The notes: a model not told the origin generated them from the sequence alone. DNA of 64,000 bases from Microcebus murinus (GCF_040939455.1 NC_134119.1:5521001-5585000); one strand, 5' to 3'. Shown: positions 48,225 through 59,836, numbered from the stretch's first letter. Translations and numbers: made by a program.

Positions 48225-48745
48225 GTGTTCCAGTCTGTTGCTGTCCCAGGTAGGGCTGCCGTGGAACGCCTCGGGGCACAGGTCGTTGGTTCTCAGCTGA
48301 GCGCGTGTGGCTCTAGGATAAACGCCCGAGAGAGGCGCTGGCCCGTCGTGGCCATGACAGGCAGCGTCCGTCCGTCTTCAGAGGCCGTTCCATCGGCACC
48401 CCCGCCTGCTGCACACGCCGTGCCTGTGTCCCCTCCTCGCCACTTCAGGTCTCGAGTGTGCCGACCTTTGCTAGACAGAGGGATGGGTGGCAGGTGTATG
48501 TCTTGCAGTGGGACTCTGCTTTCCTCTTTCTCTGTGAGCTGGAGCACATCTTCACGCCTGCCGTTTGCGGTCTCTTCGCGGCGCGCGATCTGTTCCCATC
48601 CTTCGCCCGTCGCTCTGACAGGCGATCGTCGATCGTCTTCTCGGTCTGGGCTGCTGGCAGCTGGAGCGGCAGACATTGCCCCAGTTGTGGGTTTCCTTTT
48701 TACTTCGCTCAGGCTGGATTTTTGCCAAGTGATTCAGACGCTGTA
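48225..48745 (-). mobile_element. L1M-type LINE fragment, antisense, strongly GC-shifted
   Basis: Aligns by landmarks to an old L1 tail: GAGGCCGTTCCATCGGCACC followed by CCCGCC, GTGTCCCCTCCTCGCCAC, and GATCTGTTCCCATCCTTCGC. Many positions that are A or T in L1 are C or G here, and CpG is frequent. Confidence 0.55.
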
Positions 48746-49009
48746 GCTGAATTGAGTCACCTTTTCCCGTGTGTGTCGTGCTTGGGCTTGGCCTGCTCTC
48801 CTCCCAATCGGAGGTCACTGCTTTGGTCTGGAGCTTGGGGGGCACCTGGCCAGGATCATGGGGGTGCGTCGCTCAAAGTCTGGGGCAGGTGCCCTTGTCT
48901 CCTCCTCCGGCTCAGGTGCCGGCAGCAGCTCCGCAGCTGCCACCGCTCTGCACCTGCCACCAAACACGGCCCCTAGCCTGTTTTCTTTTCTTTCTTTTTT
49001 TTTTTGTGG

Positions 49010-49295
49010 CCTGGGTACTAAGAACAGTTTTCACATTTTACATAACTGAGAAAAATCAAAAGAAGGCTAATATTTGTGACACATAACATTGTATGAAATT
49101 TACATTTTGGTGTCCATAAATAGCATTTTATTAGCACAGAGCTACACTCATTTGTTGATGTATTGTCTAGGGTTGCTTTCGTGCTTTAACAGCAAAGTTG
49201 AGTCATTGTGACAGAGACCCTGTGACCTGCCACGCTGAAAATCGTTGGTATTTTCAGAAATATTATTTACAGCAATAGTTGGTGACCCTTCTCAA
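49010..49295 (-). mobile_element. Same dispersed repeat family, antisense (copy 2 of 3)
   Basis: TCCATAAATAGCATTTTATT, GTTGATGTATTGTCTAGGG, then GGTTGCTTTCGTGCTTTAAC and GACAGAGACCCTGTGACC. Longer than the copy at 3945. Confidence 0.6.
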
Positions 49296-49824
49296 ACTGT
49301 GGTTCCGGGAAGTATCAACGGGTGCCCCAGGGAAAAGGGAAGGGTTTCGTGGTCACTTGCAGGTGAGGGATGCTAGGCTAGGTAAATGGAACAGGTTTCT
49401 CTGCGGGACTTATCAGAGCATTTACTTTGCCGACTTCCCTTATGAGTCTCTGGATAGAGAATACTGTGTAGAAGGATTCCAAACTTACCTTGCAATAGAA
49501 TCATTCAACTCTTCTTTTTCCTTAAAAGCCTCCATGGAACATACTGGGGATAAGATAAAAATGAAGTAATGTAGCTAAGGTGGACTTAATTTCCCCTTTC
49601 AGAGTAACCATCTTGCTAGACTCGAGGGTGTCGGCCAGACCTTCTGCCTGGACCCCGCTCGGTCCGGAGCTGCTCTGTCCTGCTGGCCCAGGCCTGACAC
49701 CAACCCAGCGTCAGCTCTGCCCCATCCTCCTCCCCGACACAAAGTCAGAATCTTTCCGTCCCTTTTGCCTCCAGCTTCCGTCTCCCCTCCCCCTGGCTGT
49801 GGACAAGGCTCAGCACTGGTTGAG

Positions 49825-50010
49825 GTGGCAGAGCCTCACGGTCAGAGCTTGGGCTCCTGAGGAGTCAGTCTCCCCAGGTTCGAATCCCAGCCCTGCTGTC
49901 TCTCGCCATGTGACCCAGGGTGAGTCACTTAATGTCTCTCATCTGGAAAATGGGGTTAATAATAGTTTCCACCTCCAAGGGCGGGTGGGAGGGATGAAAT
50001 GCGCTCGTGC
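49825..50010 (+). mobile_element. MIR SINE
   Basis: CCCAGGTTCGAATCCCAGCC, GCCATGTGACCCAGGGTGAG, TCACTTAATGTCTCTCATCT and GGAAAATGGGGTTAATAATA. Confidence 0.85.
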
Positions 50011-50509
50011 AAGGGAAGAGCTTCGCTGCTCAGCGTGTGGCAGCTTTGTACCATGGCCTCTCGTGATTGTCACCGTTACCCAGCAAGGTGGGTGCTGACC
50101 TTAACATCCCATGGTGCAGTGAGGAAATGGGAGCTCCACGTTCTGGCAGCCCACCTGGAAACCCTTGTCCGTTCCTTGTAGCCTAGGGCTGCAAAAATAC
50201 GGTCTAGAGTCAGGGCAAGGGCTGAACGCTGTGCCCCTGATTCAGTGGGATCCCGTCCTCCCTCCCGGGCAGGGCACTGGGAACGTGGCGTGGGAGCCGC
50301 CCCCGGGGACTTGGCCTGTCCAGGTGCTGTGCACGCCCGGGCAGCGGGTCAGGAAGGACCACCCACTCCGACCGTCAGGGAGGGGAGAGTGTGCAGTGCC
50401 AGTTGGCCGTGTGAATTTTTGGACCTTTTGGGGATGAGCTAAGAGGCAAGTGAGTCTGCACTTCTGAGGCTCAGGCTCATGGCTACGAACATTCTTTGTT
50501 TTTCCCACT

Positions 50510-50650
50510 GTGGAGGTTCCCAAGCCCAGTGGCCATCAGGATGCCTGGGAGGCGCACTGAGCAAGCAGATTCCCGGGCTCCGTCCCACACCCACTAGTGG
50601 CAAATCCCTGAGGATAGTCCCAGGAATAGGCCCCTTTTTCCATAAGCCTT
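50510..50650 (+). mobile_element. MER5-type MITE fragment
   Basis: Diverged copy with AAGCCCAGTGGCCATCAGGA, GCAGATTCCCGGGCTCCGTC and CCCAGGAATAGGCCCC in MER5-like order. Confidence 0.4.
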
Positions 50651-51639
50651 TTGGGTAACTCGCGGTCTCAGCCTGCCTGCTGCCTGGTGCTTGCACGGAT
50701 CAAGACAGGGACAACTGGTGGAGCTCTTGTGAGGCAGGCCACCTCATCCTTGCCCGGACTCTAGGCAGAGTCTCACGGCCACCAGGCCGTCACACTGTGC
50801 ATGAACACGAGGCTGGTCTGGTCACCTCCCAGGGGCCTCAGTTTCCTCCCCAAACAATGGCACGCTGATGAGAGCAAGGGCGCTGGCTGCCCCTCGAGTG
50901 AGACGCAGGTGTCCGGACCTCTCCGAAGCCTGGTGTTTGGCCCCAGGCGAGCCCCCGCTTGCCAGCTTCTCCTCAACTCCGCAGCCCAGATGGGGCACCC
51001 GCCTCCCTCCCTCTGACCACCCAGCGAGCCTGTCTGCTCCCTCTTCCTCCCAGCTGGGCCCTCCTGTTCCTCACCCGGGAGCAGCACAGCTGGGCTCTGC
51101 CCTGGGCCGCGGGGAGTGGGGGAGGGGAGGAAGCCCATGAATTCCCCAGGCACCTGCAGCTCATCAGGGGGACCAACTGGGGAGCACGGCCTCATCCCAC
51201 AGGGAGGGGCTGCCGCTGCAGGCAGGGGCTGAGTCTGCTCCTCTCTCCCTCAGGACAGAAGAGAGGAGAGGCGGCCCCTCCCTCTCAGCCCCCGGGCTGC
51301 GCTTCCCACCCCTGGGCCAGGCACGTCCTGCACCCACACTGGTGCTGGGGACCCGGGCCCAGGGGAGAGGGGAGGACAGGCACCTCTGAGCAGCTTCCGG
51401 AAGCAGGACGGGCCAGGCCCCTGCATGAGCTGCGTTGCCCCACGGCCGGGGCGAAGCACAGCTCCTTGGGTCTCCCTTGTGCGGCCTCAGCAGCCTGACC
51501 ACCCTCGTGGGGCCTTGTTCCCTTGTTCCTTTGTGGCGCAGTAACATCACCGATTCCGTGGGCGGTTGGGAAGGGGAAGAAAGTGACGTCAGAGAAAATG
51601 CTGAGCCCCGGGCCTGGCCCCCGTCTGTGCTCCTGAGTG

Positions 51640-51775
51640 TTGATGATGTCGTTGCTGGTTCTCACAGTGACCCTGCCCAGCGACACCCTTTACAGATGAG
51701 GAAAGCGGGGCCCAGAAGCTCAGGAACTCGACTGAACGTCTCCTGGCTCCACGGCAGACCTGGGCTTCCACCTAG
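51640..51775 (-). mobile_element. MIR fragment, antisense
   Basis: CACCCTTTACAGATGAGGAA, then AGCGGGGCCCAGAAGCTCAG. Older copy with a degraded 5' half. Confidence 0.6.
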
Positions 51776-52010
51776 GTCGCTGGCCCGGCCCTCTCACTCT
51801 TTCCTGGGAAATCTGCCACCGAGTGTGGCCCGAGGGGACAGTGTGTTGCTAGTGAGCCCTGGGGGGCCCCTGTAGCACTGCAGGTCTCGCCGAAGGCTCG
51901 CCGGGAAGGAAAGCGTTTGCCAAAGCACCCGAAGCCCGTGGGCTCCTGCAGGACTGATCGAAAATCCCCTTCCGGGGCTGCGTTTGACTCTCATGGGCTC
52001 TTCCCTCTAT

Positions 52011-52011
52011 T

Positions 52012-52042
<31 letters not shown>

Positions 52043-52050
52043 TTAAAAAG
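52011..52050 (+). repeat. Poly-A followed by (TA)n
   Basis: An A run of about 15 bases leading into alternating TA and then ATTAAAAAG. Confidence 0.9.
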
Positions 52051-53774
52051 TATGTTTTCCAACCGTGTTGGTATCAAGATGTATATGATCCTGGCTAAAT
52101 TAAAAACCAAACAGTTCTTCAATACTGAAAGTCCATGTCCTGTCTTCCGACTTTAAGAGACGTGGAAACATTTCCATGGGCCCCTTGAAAGGACCGCTGA
52201 CCCCGAGTGATGACCCCCAGCACCCGCACCTGGTCGCTGGACCAGCATCCCACGGCCGACAGCCTCTTCGCCCGGGTGGGAGAACACGTGTCCACTCTAC
52301 AAACACTCGGGAGCCCCAGAGATGTGCCGGGGCTGTTCCAGCGCAGCCGGAACGAGGCGAGGGGCGAGAGCTCTCGCGCCGCACGTTCTCAGAGGAGGAG
52401 GCAGACGGCACAGGGGACCATATGCGGAGGGTCGGGGCCTCGAGGATAAGTTTAGGTTCTGAGGGCGGCTCCGAGGACTTCCTGCTGGCTGCACAGCGAT
52501 GCACCTGCTTTCCTGGTGCGCCTTCCACCTCCAAAGCCTGTCGCAGGGAGGCGAAGATTGCTCTGGGCTGGAGAGACTCTCATCCTTGCAGACTTGGAAG
52601 CACCTGGTCATTTGTTCCCAAGAGGAGGCCTCCAGCATCTTGTCCTGGTTCCCAGGGTCCCCTTCCTCGCCCTGTTCGCAGAAGAAATCACAGGAGGGCC
52701 ATGTCCATCAGCCTTGCCTCTCTGGTCCAAGAAGACGATCGGTGGCTTCGTCGGCCCCACCTCCCCCTTCCTCGGCAGGGACCCATTTCTCCAGCTCCTG
52801 CGGGCACTTGCCCCCCATCTCCTGAGCTTCAAGGCCACAGGGCGGCTTCTCCCCCATCTCTGCCTCCTGAAGTGGGTGGGGGCTCAAATGCGCGTTTTGG
52901 ATGTCCCTGTGCACAGAGAGCCCCAAGCCTCGAGCACCTCTCTCCCCTCTGGCACGTGCCTCACTTCTTAATCGCCCCAGATTGAGTGCAGTGGGATCGC
53001 AGGGCGCTTATAGGATTGAAGGGCATGCGCCAGCCAGGGTGCGCCAGCCATGACGCACGGCCCTGGCAGCGGGGAGGGGCTGGGAGGAGAGCCGCCCGCC
53101 GGGGCCGCGGGAACCAAGCCCAGAGAGCCAAGGTTGCCGGGGGATCCCGCCCACGGCGCAGCTGGCTGCAAGGTGCCTTCGCTTCTCCGATTGCTTCACA
53201 TCCTGTTTGTCCAGAGCCTGGCGGGGGGAGGAAAGAACTCGGGGCCCGATGACCCAGGCCGGGCTGGGTCCTTCCTGGGCTGGCGGGCAGAGGTGGTGGG
53301 GTCGGAATTGGGGCACTTGGGACCAGGCAGGTGTCACAAGCGTTAACCACGGTCCCACTTGTCACTTGGGCCTTGGTCCATGCAGAGAAGTGGCTGGAAT
53401 GAATGTTTTCCACAATTAACCAGGAACATTCTCATGCTGTGGGCCTCGGAGGGGCAGCCGATGGCCCCAGGCCTGGAAACACGAAGCCACAAGAAAACCG
53501 AGATGCCGCCTGTCTGTGGGTGGGCTGCGTCCCTGCCTCTCCCATGGGCCCCGTTTGTGCCCTCCCTGCCGTCGGTTGGGCTACTGACTCCGCGCAATGC
53601 ACAACGTGCTGGCCGTTCTGTGCTCACCTTTCCTGAGTCCCACATCCGCCCTCCCCACCTGGAAGGCTCCCCCATGCCTCAGTGAGTCCTTCCCACCTTC
53701 GCAGACCTGGTAGCCCCCCCCACTCCTGGGCATCCTTTCTGAATTTGGGGGGTCCTTTACCTCCGGCATCTGCC

Positions 53775-54010
53775 TGGATGGTGCAGTGGTTGGAACCTTA
53801 GGCTCGAGTTAGCCAAACCAGGTGCGGACTTGTCTCTGTCCTCCCTAGCGGTGGGTCCCAGGTAGACGGCTTTGCACCTGGGGCCTCGCTTTCCTCATCT
53901 GTGAACGTGGGGTCACAGTCCCTGCCTTGAGCAGTCACAGTGAGGAGCAGTGAGTGCAACAGGCTCAGCACAGTGCCTGGCCCAGAGCTGGCGCTTAGCA
54001 AATGGTGGGC
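53775..54010 (+). mobile_element. MIR SINE
   Basis: GGTGCAGTGGTTGGAACCTT, GCTTTCCTCATCTGTGAACG and GCACAGTGCCTGGCCCAGAG, then GCGCTTAGCAAATGG. Nearly full length. Confidence 0.8.
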
Positions 54011-54080
54011 TTCCATCTTCATTGAGAACCAGCAACGATGGAACCAGTGGGCCAAGGAAACTTACCTCGGCAAATCATAG

Positions 54081-54140
54081 ACGATGATGGCGTCTTCTCT
54101 CAGGAGGACAACGATGATGGCGTCTTCTCTCAGGAGGACA
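54081..54140 (+). repeat. Perfect 30-bp tandem duplication
   Basis: ACGATGATGGCGTCTTCTCT and CAGGAGGACA occur twice in succession with no difference, implying a recent event. Confidence 0.95.
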
Positions 54141-54192
54141 CTTACGGTTTCCTTTCCAAGTCTGGGAGTGAGTGGTCTGGGGTTGATTAGAG

Positions 54193-54412
54193 TAGGGGTC
54201 AGCACAGGTTTTTCTGTGAAGTACCAGGGAACAGATATTTTAGGCTTTGAGGGTCAGGCATTCATTTCCGCCTGCCATTTGGCCTGAAAACAGCCACAGG
54301 CCATGTGCGTATGACTGTGCATTGGCTGTGTTCCAATAAAACTTTATTTGTAAACACAGGCAGTGGGCTGGATAGAGCCTGTGGGCTGTGGTTTGTGGGC
54401 TCCTGGCTAGAG
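54193..54412 (+). mobile_element. Same dispersed repeat family, sense (copy 3 of 3)
   Basis: GGGTCAGCACAGGTTTTTCT, ATATTTTAGGCTTTGAGGGT, then GTTCCAATAAAACTTTATTT and GGGCTGTGGTTTGTGGGCTC, the complementary orientation to the other two. Confidence 0.65.
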
Positions 54413-54949
54413 TCTCAGCTGGAGTCAAGGCTTTCCCCTGCTGGCTGCGTCACTCCGAGTGTGCTGGCATTTTGTGCTGAGGCTCATCACATCACAGCTG
54501 GCGAGATGGCTTTCTCCACGTCCCCAAGCACAGGGGAGGGCACAGTGGGCAGGATGAAGGACATTCATCTTTCACATGCCTGCCTTTCTAGGGAGGAAGA
54601 CAAGACACTTCTGCGAAGCCGGCAGCTCCCATCCCCAGACGGAGCTGCAGGTGCGGAAGGGTCTGCTTTGCAGCCCCCATGTGTGGAGCAAGGCCAGGGC
54701 AAGGGGCGGGCTGGGCACGGCTTTGCGGTGGGCTCTGCACCCAGCTGCTCTGTTCCCGTCACCCCCGCGAGGATGGGACCTTCTCCACTCTGCTCTGGGC
54801 CATCGGGGCGGGGCCTGGTCAGGCAGCTTCCCTGGCCTCTTCGGATAGTAGGTGTGGCGATTTGTGAGCAGATGACACCTGCAGCGTGCAAAGGGCCGAG
54901 GGAAACAGGCAGCGTGAGGACCTCACGTCTTCTCTGCATTGGCAAATTG

Positions 54950-55250
54950 CAAAGGTGGGTCCACACAGAACCCTGTACCTGGATGTCTCCCGCCGTGTTC
55001 GTGACCACCCAGGCCAGAAGCAGCCGGGTGAGAGGAAGAACAAACCGTGGTGCTTACATACAACCAACAGGAATGGACTATTGCAATGCACAGCGACATG
55101 GATGAATCTCAGGCATTCTGCAGACTGGAACGAGCAGATGCAACAGACTGTAGGAATCCATTATATAAAATGTCTAAAAACTGCAAAGTTACTGGGTGTG
55201 AACAGGTCAGTATTTCCCAGAGACCGGGGCTGGGGTGGGGTGCGTGCGAA
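54950..55250 (+). mobile_element. L1M-type LINE fragment
   Basis: Contains AATGGACTATTGCAATGCAC, GACATGGATGAATCTCAGGC and CATTATATAAAATGTCTAAA in the order of an L1 ORF2 tail. Decayed, with no intact frame. Confidence 0.65.
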
Positions 55251-55254
55251 GCCT

Positions 55255-55465
55255 ACTTTCTCCACCTTGGCGCTGTGGATGTGTTGCACTGGGGAACTCT
55301 CAGTCACGGGGTCGTCCTGTGTGTTGTGGGGTGTTTGGCAGCTTCCCTGGCCTATAGCCACTCAATACCGGTAGCAGCTGCCCAGCTGTGACAGCCAGAG
55401 ATGTCTGCAGACATTGCCACCTGTGTCCTGGGGAGTGGCAGCCGCCCTGGCTGAGCAGCGCTGAG
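55255..55465 (-). mobile_element. MER20 DNA element, antisense
   Basis: Reads CACCTTGGCGCTGTGGATG, TGTTGTGGGGTGTTTGGCAG, then GATGTCTGCAGACATTGCCA, and ends near GCTGAGCAGCGCTGAGA. Moderately diverged full-length copy. Confidence 0.75.
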
Positions 55466-55814
55466 ATAAAGGCAGCTCAGGGGAGTTCTCCGCGGGGCTG
55501 CGACTGCTCTGTGTCCCATTCCCATGGGAATGGCAGGTACACAAATCTGTCCATGTGCTGACAATGACAAATTTGCAAACCACAAAAGGCTCAGTGTTAC
55601 TCTATGGGAATTTAAAAACTAGCACTTAAAAAGCAACAGAACAAAAACAAAAGACCTCCCTGGCAGGCAAGCCAGGAGTCCAGTGAAGCCTTTGGCCCTG
55701 GGCTGCTCCACCTGGCCAGCAGGTGGGCCAGATGCCTCCTCACCTGGTCCCCTGCAGCCTGCAGAGGGCTCACTTATAATGACCCTTCGGGAAAATCTTT
55801 TCTGTCCCACCTTT

Positions 55815-55992
55815 AAGGAGAATCTTTTAGCAGATAAAACACAAGCTGCCCAGCTAAATTAGAATTTCAGATAAACAACAAATAATTGCCTAGCTTAAGT
55901 GTGTCCCACATACTGCAAACATTGTCCATCTATCTGAAGCTCAGATTGAACTAGGCATCCTACTACTTTATTTGCAAACCCTGCTATTCATG
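55815..55992. mobile_element. Palindromic non-autonomous DNA transposon (MER53-like)
   Basis: The left half has AAATTAGAATTTCAGATAAA and CAACAAATAATTGCC. The right half mirrors it with ATCTGAAGCTCAGATTGAAC and ends TTTGCAAACCCTG. The full-length internal palindrome is degenerate. The family name is a guess. Confidence 0.5.
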
Positions 55993-56089
55993 GGCAAATC
56001 TGCAGGCTTTTTTTTTTTAAAACTGTTAACCATCAGCTAAAATAGAACTTTTTTTCCAACTCTCCCAAAGATGTAGATTTTATGGTTAA

Positions 56090-56485
56090 AATATTATCTA
56101 TATCTTGTCTCCCTCCCTACTTTTGGTTTCTGTGGATTTACCTATTCTGGACCTTTCATATAAATGGGATCATTCAGCACGTGACTTTGTGTTTGGCTTC
56201 TTTCATGGAGCGTCATGTTTTTGAGGCTTGTCCATGGTGTGGCGTGTATCAGCGCTTCCTTCTTTTTTAAGGCAAATGATACTCCGTTGCGGGGATTCAC
56301 CATATCTCTTTATCTGTTCATTAGTTGATAGACAGTTGGGTTGTTTCCACTTGGGCTGTTATAAATGCCGCTGCTGCAAACACTCGTGTGCACCTGTATT
56401 TTGTGTGCACCTGTGTTTTCGTTTCGTGTGTACATGCCTGGGAGTGGGATTGTTGGGTCACGTGATAACTGTTTGTTATCTTCCG
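56090..56485 (-). mobile_element. L1M-type LINE fragment, antisense
   Basis: Contains GATTTACCTATTCTGGACC, CATATAAATGGGATCATTCA, TTGGCTTCTTTCATGGAGC and GTGGGATTGTTGGGTCACGT. It covers the same L1 segment as about 40250-40575. Confidence 0.8.
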
Positions 56486-56930
56486 TGAGATATTGCCGGC
56501 CTATCTTCTGTATCCCTGTTTCTTGTTGAAGGAGAAGAAAAGTCCGTTGTGGTGTGTGTCAGCCTTTAGGTTGACAACCTGAGTCTTTTCGCAGACTTGG
56601 GGGAAGAAAGGAAGAATCCGAAACCGCCCTGGGGGCGCCTGTTCCATGCCAAGCCCAGGATGGCCTGTGCCGTGTTCCCTCTCCTCAAGTCTGTAAGAAC
56701 GGGGCACGAACCACCCTAAATACCAGCTGGGACTAAACCATCCAGGGGGTCGTACATCTTGGTGGTCGGGGTGGGAATGTGAGCTTCAGGACGGGATTGA
56801 TCCAGTGACTTGGCGGGGTCCTGAGAGACCCAGTCCCTCCTGCCAGGGCAGCCTCATTTGGAAACGCAGTCTCCTCCTAGTTGCCAGATGGTGGCCATTT
56901 CTGGGCCTCCATCCATCCTTCCTCCCTCAG

Positions 56931-56933
<3 letters not shown>

Positions 56934-56968
<35 letters not shown>
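56934..56968 (+). repeat. (GA)n microsatellite
   Basis: Thirty-five bases of uninterrupted GA dinucleotides, within what may be an old LTR fragment (56850-57060). Confidence 0.95.
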
Positions 56969-56970
<2 letters not shown>

Positions 56971-57169
56971 TGCTCTGGACCTAGAGTGGGACCCTGCTGC
57001 CATATTGGCTCCCTTCGTTGGCTGGATTTGGTCACGTGCTAATCCCTGAATCAATCACTGTAGCCAGAGGATTAGTCGCCTTTTACTACATCACAGGCCC
57101 CACGGCCAAGGCCAGGGCGCAGGCTGCTTGAGGACAGCTGCCTAAATGGGGCTGGTCCCCAAGAAAAGG

Positions 57170-57275
57170 GCGGGTGGTTGACGCCGGTGGCATCATCCCC
57201 ATTTTACAGATGAAGTCGAGGCCTCAGTGTGCAACTTCCCCTCTCTGCCCGCACAGGCTGGTCAGTGGCAGGTGT
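57170..57275 (-). mobile_element. MIR fragment, antisense
   Basis: GGCATCATCCCCATTTTACA, then GATGAAGTCGAGGCCTCAGT. Confidence 0.6.
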
Positions 57276-57879
57276 GTGCGTTTGGACACCCCTGAGACCC
57301 TGTTCTCTCCCCTCCGTCCCGCCGTGTCTCAGCTGAGGCTGGGGGTCCCTGGGCGCGGCCGTCCCGACGGGCGCAGGAGCAGGCCGGACGCCCTTGCTCC
57401 GAGGGGCAGAGAGGCTGTTCGCAGCGCTCGGATCTAAGGTATCTGGAATAGCATCAGGTTTTCAGGCCAGACATTTTTATTTTGCCCTAAAACCCTTCCA
57501 GGGGGGAACACAATTCCTAGGGGCTCAGCTTTAATGGTTTATTTTATAGAATCGTTCAAATTATAGATGGGTGAACTCGAGGAAACCCCGCTCAGGAATG
57601 CAGGGAAGCTGAACATTAAAAGGGGTGAAGGTAAAATAGTGGTGGATGGGGAAATTTGTTCTCTTAAACATTAGTCGTTAAAAAAAAACAAAGCGAACCT
57701 CCCGGTGCCGATCTGGTCTGGAGGCTGGGTTTCTCGGCTTCTGGCCCGTCTGGGGGACTCCAGGGGAAGTTAATTCCAGATGTGGACGCGCCCAGGACCT
57801 TCCAGAAGCCCTTGGCTTCGCTGGCCTCTGACCCCTCTCACCTAATGTGGGGGCATCGGACCTGCAGTGACCAGGCGTC

Positions 57880-58000
57880 CTGACTCTGGAGCCAGCGAGA
57901 TCTGGCTTCAGATTCTGCTTGGTTGCTCCCATGCTGGGTGTCCTTAGGCAGACTCCTCAGCCCCTCTGAGCTTGTTCTGCCAGTAGTAAGTAGGCTTCGT
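57880..58000 (+). mobile_element. MIR fragment
   Basis: ACTCTGGAGCCAGCGAGATC, TGGCTTCAGATTCTGCTTGG and GGCAGACTCCTCAGCCCCTC with TGAGCTTG. Confidence 0.65.
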
Positions 58001-58849
58001 GACTATCTGACACTTTTCTTTTTCCTTTGGGGAAACTCGCTGCCACCAGACATGTAGCTGCATGTGTGTTTGCCAGCGACCTCACCGTGGTCAGAGCCAC
58101 CAGGCGGTCAGCCTGGTCGAGCCCACACCTCGGACCCGCGGGCAGAGCACAGGGCACGGGGGCTCTCCCTCCACTGCCTTCCCTCGGTTTCTGGGCCCCC
58201 ATATCCTCTTGGTGTCCCTCGACTCCCGTCCCAGCTTCTTCCAGATCCTTCCTTCTCCGCCCTGCTGAGCACTCCCTGCCGCGTTCCGCTGACCTCTCGG
58301 TGGAAAAGAGAGGCCACCCGGGCTCAGCCTTCGCGTCACTTGTCTGGCTACGCGCTCTGCCCGGCGAGCTCGCCCCGTCTCCCGGCTTTAAGCCCCACCT
58401 CTGTGTTGGGGACGCCCAGGTGCCTGTGCTGGCGTTCTCCCAGCACTCACGGCGTGCAGGGCCCTGCTCTGAGCTGCATCTCTGCACCTGGTGACAGAGG
58501 CGGCACCTGGAACCCAGGACGGCTGGCCTGGGCGCCACCTCTCCCCTCAGCAGGCCAGAGCTCATCTCTTCCCATCCCTCAAGCCCGGGCCGGTGGTCTG
58601 CAGCCCTGCCAGCAGCTCCCACCCCTGGCGTCACGTATCGATGTCCGGCAGCATCTGCTCAACCAAACCGCGTTTCCTCCTCCACCCTCCACCCCTGCCT
58701 CAGTTTCCCTGTCTTGGTAAGGGGCCCTCCCTTCTCCCGGGGGCTTAGGCCAAGAGCGTGCAAAGTCTTATGAGATGACTCTCTTTTTCACATCTTTTAT
58801 AATCTTGGCAAATCCAATCGGATTTTCTTTCAGAATGTATCTAGACTCT

Positions 58850-59005
58850 GTCCTTTTCCTGGCTTGGATGTTGTGTTCTGGTTATGGGAGGCGCTGCCAT
58901 TGGGCGGGGCTGGGCAGAGGGTACATGGGCCTTCCTGTGTGTCGTTTCTCAGCTGCCTGTGAATCTGCAATCACTTCAAAACAAAACGTTAAAACCAAGA
59001 TAAGT
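58850..59005 (+). mobile_element. L1 3'-end fragment
   Basis: GGGTACATGGGCCTTCCTG, then CTGCCTGTGAATCTGCAATC and ACTTCAAAACAAAACGTT, the usual end of an old L1 3' UTR. Confidence 0.6.
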
Positions 59006-59214
59006 TCTAAAGATGGACTGAAAAAAAAAAACTAACAATCGAGGGCCTGCCCATTTCCCACCAGCATCTACCCTGGCTGCCCTGGGTCCCGGCTCACCTG
59101 GCCTCTCCCCTGGACTGGCCCAGACCTCCACCCGGTCACCCTGCTTCCGTTTGACCTCTGCCGTCCAGTCTCCAGCGGCCGCCCGGGCTGGTCTAGAACC
59201 AGCCAGACCCCACC

Positions 59215-59480
59215 CCAGTGGTGGGGTACCGACCCGGGGCTGCTGTAGAGGAGCCACACACTGGGTGGCTTAAACCAAGGGCTTCGTCCTCTCCCAGTCT
59301 GGAGGCCAGGAGCCCGAAATGAAGGTGTCGCAGGGCCGTGCCCTTCTGAGCGCCCTAGGGAAGGGTCCCTCCCGCCTCTTCCAGCGTCGGGCTCCCGGCA
59401 ATCTCCGGCCCTCACTGGCCTCTGTCTTCCTGAGGGCCGTCAGCACCTGTTCCCACCCTCCTTGGCACAGGGCGAGACTG
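59215..59480 (-). mobile_element. MLT1-like MaLR LTR fragment, antisense
   Basis: Contains GCTGCTGTAGAGGAGCC, ACTGGGTGGCTTAAACC, and CTGGAGGCCAGGAGCCCGAA followed by GGTGTCGCAGGGCCGTG, the same order as in other antisense MLT1 copies. It lies about 360 bp upstream of exon 4. Confidence 0.6.
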
Positions 59481-59836
59481 TCCCTTACGCCCGGACGTTA
59501 GGTGGCCACGTGATCTGCTTTGGCTGGTGAAATGTGAGCCGCACTCGCAGGGTTCGCCAGCCTGGGGCCTGCAGCCCGCAGCCCCGCACCGGCCGCCCTT
59601 GCTCCCTTTTTCTCCACTGACCTCTCACCGTGGGGTCCGGGCGGCGTGTGTTCCCCGCCGCCCTCCCCACAGCGGGGAAGCCCGGCCCACAGGGAGTCCT
59701 CGCAGCTTTGTTCGCACCTGGCCGGAGTGAGCGCCCGTGGTGAGGGGTGACGGGCGTGTGCGTGAGCCGTGCGGCCCCACCGCGCCCCGCCCCTCTCGTA
59801 ACCGCCCTTCTGTGCCTCCGGCTGCTTCCCGTCCAG

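Larger units (their letters stand above)
46732..59836 (+). other. BMP7: BMP7 intron 3 (13,105 bp)
   Basis: A complete intron with donor GTGAGT and acceptor CCGTCCAG. It contains MER20, MER5, MIR, L1 and MaLR relics listed separately. I recognise nothing in 47230-47820, 49300-49820, 50650-51630, 51790-52010, 52060-53770, 54410-54940, 55470-55810, 56490-56850, 57690-57870, 58000-58770 and 59500-59830. Part of 58380-58480 may be L2. Confidence 0.9.

Noticed and set aside
56630..56645. Possible CTCF site CCGCCCTGGGGGCGCC
   Set aside because: Two mismatches in the core by eye; too weak to claim.
56858..57049. Possible charged (RE)n protein
   Set aside because: It is the translation of a GA microsatellite.
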